Assembly (NCBI GenBank): GCA_002171375.1
Contig: NHFK01000008.1
Span: forward strand, 16,784 to 29,144
Source of the DNA: Alphaproteobacteria bacterium TMED109
GTDB lineage: Bacteria; Pseudomonadota; Alphaproteobacteria; TMED109
Direction: 5' to 3'
Length of the DNA: 12,361 bases
Part shown: in pieces, positions 7,517 to 12,361 of the stretch
How the letters are laid out: every line of letters starts with the position of its first letter
Position numbering within the stretch: the first letter of the stretch is position 1
The notes under the pieces: generated by a model
Databases searched by the model: none
Told to the model about the DNA's origin: nothing
Seen by the model: the letters and a program-made list of their open reading frames with translations, nothing else
Program-made: the position numbers and the translations under genes

Positions 7517-7789
7517 TTAAAATTTTTTATCTTCATCATCAGAAATGTCTATATATTCAGCATCAGTAAAATTATCAGTATTATCTTTTAAATTATCGTT
7601 ATTACTAAATTTATTTTTAATAATTTTATATATATAAAATATAGCAAATATTCCTAAAATAAATATACCAACAAAAAAACCTAGAAATAAAATAGCAGAT
7701 ATAACAATAGTACCTATTAAAAAGCCAACACAACCAATATTTCTGGTCAATGGAAAGGAATAAAAATTATTTCTGTTATTAAATGACAT
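7517..7789 (-). CDS. Small membrane protein with acidic cytoplasmic-type tail, function unknown
   Basis: A 90-residue protein I do not recognise by name. Residues 18-55 are almost wholly hydrophobic and glycine-containing, enough for a membrane hairpin or one long helix, followed by a basic IYKIIKNK segment and an Asn/Asp-rich tail ending DAEYIDISDDEDKKF. Short alphaproteobacterial membrane proteins with a tail of the type D-x-E-Y-x-x-(V/I)-x-D/E are familiar to me as hypothetical proteins, which supports a real gene. It is the last gene of the acyl-CoA dehydrogenase operon, 11 bases after the small-subunit stop, and its stop is three bases from that of the convergent ferredoxin gene. No clear Shine-Dalgarno sequence precedes the ATG. 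A role in the dehydrogenase complex is possible but not shown. Confidence 0.65.
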   Translation of the reverse strand: MSFNNRNNFYSFPLTRNIGCVGFLIGTIVISAILFLGFFVGIFILGIFAIFYIYKIIKNKFSNNDNLKDNTDNFTDAEYIDISDDEDKKF

Positions 7790-7800
7790 GTATTTAAATA

Positions 7801-8928
7801 TTAACTTATTTTAGAATAAGCACCTAAATAATAATCAGAATTACCCAAAAATGTATCGAGCATAGTAAGTCTTTTAAAATATTGCCCTATTTCCATTTCT
7901 TCAGTTACTCCCATACCACCATGCAACTGAATAGCCTCTTGAGCTAGTTTTCTTCCTCCAATACCTATGTGAATTTTAGATGCATAAATTGACTTATTTC
8001 CTTCGGAACTATCATTAGCTTTCAAAGCCGCCATAGAAGCTAAAGACTTCATTTCATCACTTAGGATTAACATTTCAACAGTTCTATGCTGAATAGCTTG
8101 AAATTTTCCTATTGCTACACCAAACTGTTTTCTAGTTTTTATATATTCTAAAGTCATCTCGTACATTTTAGACATTATACCTGATGCTTCAGCTGCTACT
8201 GCAACTAATGTTTTATCTCTAGACATCTTCATAATTTTATAAGCTTCATTTTCTTTACTAATTAAGCTATCTGCAGAAATTTTTAAATCATTAAGCTTAA
8301 CCTCTGCTGCTTTGAAACCATCTACTGTTGGATAATCTTGTATTTCTAGACCTGGATTATTGCTTTCAACAATAAATAAAGATATTCCAGATTCATCGTA
8401 CCTATTTCCGCTTGTTCTAGCAGAAATTATAATATAGTTTGACTGTCCGGCTCCAAAAACTACAGATTTATGTCCATTTAATACCCATTGTTTATCTTCT
8501 AATTTCGCAATCGTACTTACATCATTTAAATTATACCTAGAATTAGGTTCAGCATAAGCGAAGGAAACTTTATTAACTCCATTTATTATATTATTAATAA
8601 TCTTATTTCTAATAGCACTATCTGGGCAAAAAGATAAAATTGAACCAGATAAAATTACAGTAGATATGTAAGGTTCTACAACTAATCCCCTACCAAAGGA
8701 CTCCATTATAATATTAAGATCCATTAGATCTCCATTAAAGCCTCCATCTTTTTCTGAAAAAGGCAAGCCTAACCAACCTAATTCTGCAAATTGCTTCCAA
8801 ATATTATCATCTGAACCTAGATTATTTTTAATAGTTTTTCTTCTACTTTCACTATCATAAGTTTCAATAATAAACTTTTCTACTGAACCCTTTATTAGTT
8901 CCTGATCTTGGTTTAAAGATAAATCCAC
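7801..8928 (-). CDS. Acyl-CoA dehydrogenase, PimD-like small subunit
   Basis: A 375-residue acyl-CoA dehydrogenase-fold protein. It starts at GTG (8928-8926), supported by a strong AAGGAG seven bases upstream, and MDLSL.QDQ fits family N-termini. FAD-contact motifs are present: RKQFG (266-270) and QLHGGMG (334-340). Both known positions for the catalytic base are unsuitable: the MCAD-type site (Glu in YEGT) reads FLGN with Leu361, and the IVD/LCAD-type site reads SRDKT with Asp238. This is the pattern of the small subunits of two-protein dehydrogenases (PimC/PimD, FadE28/FadE29), in which the partner gives the base. The large subunit is encoded directly upstream with an 11-base gap, and the Shine-Dalgarno sequence of this gene overlaps its stop codon. 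It would oxidise an acyl-CoA at the alpha-beta bond, passing electrons to ETF. The substrate cannot be deduced. Confidence 0.88.
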   Translation of the reverse strand: MDLSLNQDQELIKGSVEKFIIETYDSESRRKTIKNNLGSDDNIWKQFAELGWLGLPFSEKDGGFNGDLMDLNIIMESFGRGLVVEPYISTVILSGSILSFCPDSAIRNKIINNIINGVNKVSFAYAEPNSRYNLNDVSTIAKLEDKQWVLNGHKSVVFGAGQSNYIIISARTSGNRYDESGISLFIVESNNPGLEIQDYPTVDGFKAAEVKLNDLKISADSLISKENEAYKIMKMSRDKTLVAVAAEASGIMSKMYEMTLEYIKTRKQFGVAIGKFQAIQHRTVEMLILSDEMKSLASMAALKANDSSEGNKSIYASKIHIGIGGRKLAQEAIQLHGGMGVTEEMEIGQYFKRLTMLDTFLGNSDYYLGAYSKIS

Positions 8929-8935
8929 TTACTTA

Positions 8936-8941
8936 CTCCTT
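8936..8941 (-). promoter_or_regulatory. Ribosome binding site deciding a GTG start
   Basis: AAGGAG on the minus strand lies seven bases before the GTG at 8928-8926 and overlaps the stop codon of the large-subunit gene (8942-8940). It fixes the otherwise uncertain GTG start and suggests coupled translation of the two dehydrogenase subunits, which would help keep them in equal amounts. Confidence 0.7.
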
Positions 8942-10136
8942 ATAGTTCTAAAACCATTTTAGCTAAAATATTCTTTTGTATTTCGTTAGAACCACCATAA
9001 ATAGTTGTTTTTCTCGTATTAAAGTATTTTGGTGCAGCAGCAGAAGACCATTCAGGACCAATTAGAGGTTCATTGTTACCAATATCCATTATATTTGGTT
9101 GGTAAGGGTTTGCATAATAGCCACTAGCTTCTAGTACCAATTCTGTTATTTCCTGCTGTATCTCAGAACCTCTTATTTTTAGCATACTAGCTTCAGGTCC
9201 AGGAGGAATTCCTTTAACATCATCAGAAATACTTTTTAACTCTGCATATTCTAATGCTTGAAGTCTAACATCACATTTAGTTACCTTATCCATAAATCTT
9301 GAATCATCAGTTAAATTAGAATCTCCATTAATATTAAGTTTTGCTATTTCTCTTACTTTTGACAGAGCTTTTTTCGATCTAGATACGGCAGCAATAGATG
9401 TTCTTTCATGACCTAATAGATATTTAGCTACTGTCCAACCTTTATTTTCTTCATAAATTAAATTTTCTTTAGGAACTTTAACATTTTCAAGATAAACCAT
9501 ATTTACTTCATGCCCTCCATCAAGTGTTATAATAGGTTTAACAGATACACCTGGAGATTTCATATCTAAAAGCATAAATGAAATACCTTCTTGAGGCTTA
9601 CAATCTGAATTTGTTCTAACCAAAATAAACATCATATCAGCATGCTGTGCTAATGTAGTCCAAGTTTTTGTGCCGTTTATAATATAACTTCCATCAATTT
9701 CCTCAGCCTTAGTAGATAAAGAAGCCAGATCAGAACCGGAACCAGGCTCTGAATAACCCTGGCACCACCAATCCTCACTAGAAAGAATTCTTGGAAGATA
9801 TTTTGCTTTTTGCTCTTTAGTTCCAAACTTAATTATAACTGGGGCCACCATAGTTACTCCAAATGGTAAAGCTGAAGGAGCTGCTGCTGCCCCACATTCT
9901 TCATCAAATATATATCTTTGAGTAATACTCCATCCTGTACCTCCATACTCCTCTGGCCAATTTGGAGCCATCCAACCTTTTTCAAATAATTTCTTTTGCC
10001 AATTAACTAAATCATCTTTACTTAAATGATGTCCATTATTAATTTTCTTTTGTGTATTCTTATCTAAATTTTGCATAATAAAATCTTTAACTTCTTCTTT
10101 AAACTTTATATCTTCTTGGCTAAATTTTAGATTCAT
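8940..10136 (-). CDS. Acyl-CoA dehydrogenase, PimC-like large subunit
   Basis: Acyl-CoA dehydrogenase-fold protein of 398 residues from the start chosen here. An in-frame ATG at 10148 would add four residues, but the GGAG at 10146-10143 is spaced six bases from the ATG at 10136, and MNLKFSQED fits family N-termini. Numbering from M1 of this start: GYSEPGSGSDL at 127-137 (substrate/flavin loop), GHERT at 242-246 with Glu244 at the IVD/LCAD-type catalytic-base position, and IYGGSNEIQ at 379-387, where Gly replaces the MCAD-type base. The usual RxQFG FAD motif is absent. This complements the small subunit encoded downstream, which has that motif but no base, so the two likely form an alpha2-beta2 enzyme. 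First gene of its operon; its promoter should lie in 10149-10353. Confidence 0.88.
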   Translation of the reverse strand: MNLKFSQEDIKFKEEVKDFIMQNLDKNTQKKINNGHHLSKDDLVNWQKKLFEKGWMAPNWPEEYGGTGWSITQRYIFDEECGAAAAPSALPFGVTMVAPVIIKFGTKEQKAKYLPRILSSEDWWCQGYSEPGSGSDLASLSTKAEEIDGSYIINGTKTWTTLAQHADMMFILVRTNSDCKPQEGISFMLLDMKSPGVSVKPIITLDGGHEVNMVYLENVKVPKENLIYEENKGWTVAKYLLGHERTSIAAVSRSKKALSKVREIAKLNINGDSNLTDDSRFMDKVTKCDVRLQALEYAELKSISDDVKGIPPGPEASMLKIRGSEIQQEITELVLEASGYYANPYQPNIMDIGNNEPLIGPEWSSAAAPKYFNTRKTTIYGGSNEIQKNILAKMVLEL

Positions 10137-10272
10137 AAGAAACTCCATTCCTAGATTTTTAAAATTAATAATGAATTATTAACAATTTTTAATATTTTAG
10201 CAATCATCCTGCAACTATAAATTATGTAGTGTCTTTATATTATACATAAAGTTCTTTTATAAATTTTATAAT

Positions 10273-10302
10273 TAACCCAGTTTGTCTCCTGTTGCTGGGT
10301 TA
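10273..10302. repeat. Inverted repeat TAACCCAG-N14-CTGGGTTA, candidate operator
   Basis: TAACCCAG (10273-10280) and CTGGGTTA (10295-10302) are exact inverted copies, with arm centres 22 bases apart, about two turns of DNA. Four G-C pairs per arm stand out in a spacer that is otherwise nearly all A and T. The repeat flanks the -35 box of the likely response-regulator promoter. A rho-independent terminator is the main alternative, but no plus-strand gene ends upstream, the loop is 14 bases, and the following TATTTATAAA is not a clean T run. Confidence 0.55.
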
Positions 10303-10310
10303 TTTATAAA
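10282..10310 (+). promoter_or_regulatory. Candidate sigma-70 promoter of the two-component operon
   Basis: TTGTCT (10282-10287, 4 of 6) and TATAAA (10305-10310, 5 of 6) are spaced by 17 bases, ending 43 bases before the response-regulator start. The -35 box lies in the loop of the inverted repeat and the spacer contains its right arm, so a protein bound there should affect initiation. Confidence 0.4.
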
Positions 10311-10353
10311 ATGTTAGATTAAAATTCAAAATCATTTAATTAAGAAGTCTATT

Positions 10354-11034
10354 ATGAAAATATTACTAGTTGAAGATGATTTATCTACATTATCCTTTAT
10401 TAAAAAAGGACTTAAAGAATTTGGTCATATAGTCGATGCATTTTCTAATGGTAATGAAGGATTAGATGCAGCTTATTTAGCTGAGCATGATGTTATAATA
10501 TTAGATAGAATGCTTCCTGAAATAGATGGATTAACCATAGTAACTAAATTAAGAAATAATAAAATTACTACTCCAGTTTTATTTTTATCGGCTTTAGGTG
10601 AAGTAGACGATAAAGTAAAAGGACTAAAAGCTGGTGGAGATGATTATTTAACAAAACCCTTCTCATTTTCAGAACTAATTGCAAGAATTGAAGCATTAAA
10701 TAGAAGACAAAACCCCAAAAGTGATATTGATGTTTTAAAAGCATATGATTTAGTCTTAAATAAAAAAAGCAGAAAAGTTACAAGAAATTCTATATTGATT
10801 AATTTACAACCTCAAGAATATAAACTATTAGAAGTTTTAATGGAAAATTCGAATGAAGTTATTACTAGAACTATGCTTCTTGAAAAAGTATGGGACTTAC
10901 ACTTTGACCCACAAACTAATATAATAGATGTACATATAAGTAGGCTAAGAAAAAAAATTGATAAAGGGCATAAAGTACAATTAGTTCAAACCATCAGGGG
11001 TGCAGGTTATAGCATCCAATATAATAAAACTTAA
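10354..11034 (+). CDS. OmpR/PhoB-family response regulator
   Basis: A 226-residue two-domain regulator. The receiver domain (1-117) has the acidic pocket E7-D8-D9, the phosphoacceptor Asp51 (VIILDRMLP), Ser79 as the switch Ser/Thr, and Lys101 before P102. The segment ALGEVDDKVKGLKAGGDDY (80-98) resembles CusR/CzcR-like members. Residues 127-226 are a winged-helix DNA-binding domain, with QEYKLLEVL and the IDVHISRLRKKID recognition-helix region, ending in RGAGYSI. After phosphorylation by the kinase encoded two bases downstream, it should bind DNA as a dimer and control transcription. The stimulus and targets are unknown; the inverted repeat just upstream is a candidate for autoregulation. A weak AAGAAG Shine-Dalgarno lies six bases before the ATG. 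Length is standard for the family. Confidence 0.96.
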   Translation: MKILLVEDDLSTLSFIKKGLKEFGHIVDAFSNGNEGLDAAYLAEHDVIILDRMLPEIDGLTIVTKLRNNKITTPVLFLSALGEVDDKVKGLKAGGDDYLTKPFSFSELIARIEALNRRQNPKSDIDVLKAYDLVLNKKSRKVTRNSILINLQPQEYKLLEVLMENSNEVITRTMLLEKVWDLHFDPQTNIIDVHISRLRKKIDKGHKVQLVQTIRGAGYSIQYNKT

Positions 11035-11036
11035 AA

Positions 11037-12361
11037 ATGTTTTTGAGTTATTTTAAAGCTTTAACTGCTAAAACAGTATTAATTTTTTCACTGTTTTTTA
11101 TATTTGTCATTATTGTATTATCTATTTCAGTATATGAATTTACATACAAAGTAATGAAAAAAGAAAATAATAGAGTTATAAATATAGAATACGAATATTT
11201 AGTTAAAACTTATTTAAAATATGGACCTCAACAACTATATTTAACTATAAATCAAAGGTCAAAAAACCAAAATACAGCAATTTATATTGCAACAGATTCT
11301 TTTAATGAAAAAATAGCTGGTAATCTTAATTCATGGCCAGAGGAAAAAATTGGGAATGATGGCTTTATTAATTTTGAAATAAGTCGTTCCCTTGGCTCAG
11401 AAATTATTACTCATAATAGTAGAGCAAGAATTATTGAATTTAAGAATGGAACTAAGCTTTTAGTTGGAAGAGATATTCAGCCAGAATACTTAATTTCAAA
11501 AGCATTAACTAATCTTATGATATTCACTATTATTTTTATATTATTCTCTGGTATATTTGGAAGTATATTCTTAGGTAGATATAGCTTAACAAAGGTTAAT
11601 ATTTTAAATAATGCAATTCAAAATATTACTGATAACGATTTGAATGGTAGAATTAATAATAAAAGAATCAACAACGAGTATAAACAAATTGCAACTAACG
11701 TTAATAGAATGTTAGAGAGAATAGATGAATTAGTTGAAAATTCTAAAAATATTTCTGGCAATATTGCTCATGATTTGAAAAAACCTTTAACAAAATTAAA
11801 GTCTAATTTAGAATTACTTTCTTTAAAGGTGAAAAATAAAAATAGTATACAATATATATCTCAAGCAATTATTGAGGCTGATAATCTTATCAAAATATTT
11901 AACGCGCTGCTTGACATAGCTGGCTTTGAAAGCGAGAAAAAGCATGACTTCAAATTAATAAAAATATCTTCCTTAATGAATTCTATTATTGAGATTTATA
12001 AACCAGTTATAGAAGAAAAAAAGATTATTTTAAAAAATAATATTCAAAGTAATCTAAAGTTATTTGGAAATAAAATATTATTAACACAGTGCTTTACAAA
12101 TATTATTGATAACGCCATTAAATATTCAAAAAATGATAAAAATAGTTTTATAGAAATAAACTTATTTATGGAGAATAATTCAATCTACATTGAATTTAGA
12201 GATAATGGAGAAGGTATTGATGAAAAAGATTTTAATAGAGTATTTGACCGATTTGTCAGATTAGAAAAACATAGACAAACCACAGGTAATGGTCTTGGAT
12301 TAAGTATGGTTAAAGCTATCTTAAAACTTCATGAAGCACCAATTTCACTATCTGATAATAA
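11037..12361 (+). CDS. HAMP-domain sensor histidine kinase, C-terminus cut by window edge
   Basis: Read from the ATG at 11037, two bases after the regulator stop, the frame stays open for 441 codons to the window end. The order is: membrane segment about 12-32, periplasmic sensor region about 33-157, membrane segment about 158-180, HAMP linker about 181-233, phosphoacceptor His245 in NIAHDLKKPLTKL, N-box FTNIIDNAIKYS (353-364), G1 box RDNGEGID (388-395), F-box VFDRFVRLEKH (402-412) and G2 box GNGLGLSMV (417-425). Only the last strands of the ATPase domain are missing. It autophosphorylates on His245 and passes the phosphate to the adjacent regulator. The sensor region resembles nothing I can name; the signal is unknown. 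The H-box has KK where RT is common in related kinases (HDLRTPL); His and Pro are kept, so activity is expected. Confidence 0.95.
   Translation, partial: MFLSYFKALTAKTVLIFSLFFIFVIIVLSISVYEFTYKVMKKENNRVINIEYEYLVKTYLKYGPQQLYLTINQRSKNQNTAIYIATDSFNEKIAGNLNSWPEEKIGNDGFINFEISRSLGSEIITHNSRARIIEFKNGTKLLVGRDIQPEYLISKALTNLMIFTIIFILFSGIFGSIFLGRYSLTKVNILNNAIQNITDNDLNGRINNKRINNEYKQIATNVNRMLERIDELVENSKNISGNIAHDLKKPLTKLKSNLELLSLKVKNKNSIQYISQAIIEADNLIKIFNALLDIAGFESEKKHDFKLIKISSLMNSIIEIYKPVIEEKKIILKNNIQSNLKLFGNKILLTQCFTNIIDNAIKYSKNDKNSFIEINLFMENNSIYIEFRDNGEGIDEKDFNRVFDRFVRLEKHRQTTGNGLGLSMVKAILKLHEAPISLSDN

Larger units (their letters stand above)
10149..10353. other. Divergent control region between dehydrogenase and two-component operons
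   Basis: No coding sequence is apparent. On the minus strand a perfect TATAAT (10244-10239) could serve the dehydrogenase operon, with no good -35 at the right distance. On the plus strand a promoter-like pair at 10282-10310 and the inverted repeat at 10273-10302 lie before the response regulator. The rest is featureless AT-rich sequence. Confidence 0.6.

Noticed and set aside
7498..7529. A-run and T-run inverted repeat with ACTATAGT at the convergent stop codons
   Set aside because: It could be a bidirectional terminator, but the stem would be A-U only with unequal runs, and such runs are frequent in this sequence.
10137..10148. Start of the large dehydrogenase subunit at the ATG at 10148
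   Set aside because: AGGA directly abuts that ATG with no spacer, whereas GGAG is correctly spaced for the ATG at 10136, which also matches the family N-terminus.
10273..10310. Rho-independent terminator for the inverted repeat
   Set aside because: No plus-strand gene or evident small RNA ends there, the loop is long, and the downstream bases lack a clean T run; not fully excluded.

Overview
The window is a very AT-rich, densely packed piece of bacterial chromosome. Genes in an operon are separated by 1-16 bases or overlap by one base. Opposed genes meet with 1-3 bases between stop codons, and one divergent pair even overlaps at its start codons. Together with the gene families present (a PimC/PimD-type split acyl-CoA dehydrogenase, an OmpR-class regulator with a HAMP sensor kinase, and a GldA/F/G-DUF4340 export cassette), this suggests a streamlined, probably marine alphaproteobacterium of the SAR11 or similar low-GC type. 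That placement is inference from style and families; there is no rRNA or other marker gene. I see no tRNA, rRNA, CRISPR array, insertion sequence or prophage.

Layout: (1) 1-756, minus: a LysM/YkuD L,D-transpeptidase whose C-terminus runs off the left edge. Its start overlaps the start of apt (731-1264, plus), adenine phosphoribosyltransferase. (2) 1266-5826, minus: a four-gene operon read ATPase, permease, GldG-like protein, DUF4340 protein; this is an ABC-2 type assembly with two large extracytoplasmic auxiliary subunits. It converges on apt inside a small palindrome carrying both stop codons. (3) 5827-5949: a divergent control region with a perfect AT-only palindrome. (4) 5950-7513, plus: a two-gene redox operon, a thioredoxin-fold protein with a CNHC site followed by a 2Fe-2S ferredoxin fused to a flavoreductase-like module that lacks the usual FAD and NAD motifs. 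(5) 7517-10136, minus: an acyl-CoA dehydrogenase operon (large subunit, small subunit, small acidic-tailed membrane protein). (6) 10149-10353: divergent control region with an 8-bp-arm GC-richer inverted repeat bracketing a likely promoter. (7) 10354-12361, plus: a response regulator and its histidine kinase, the latter cut by the right edge.

The points most worth following are the split dehydrogenase, where cofactor-binding and catalytic residues are divided between two proteins; the degenerate flavoreductase module; and the inverted repeat in front of the two-component system. Nothing here is clearly a new defence or mobile system; most of the window is housekeeping and envelope/redox metabolism.
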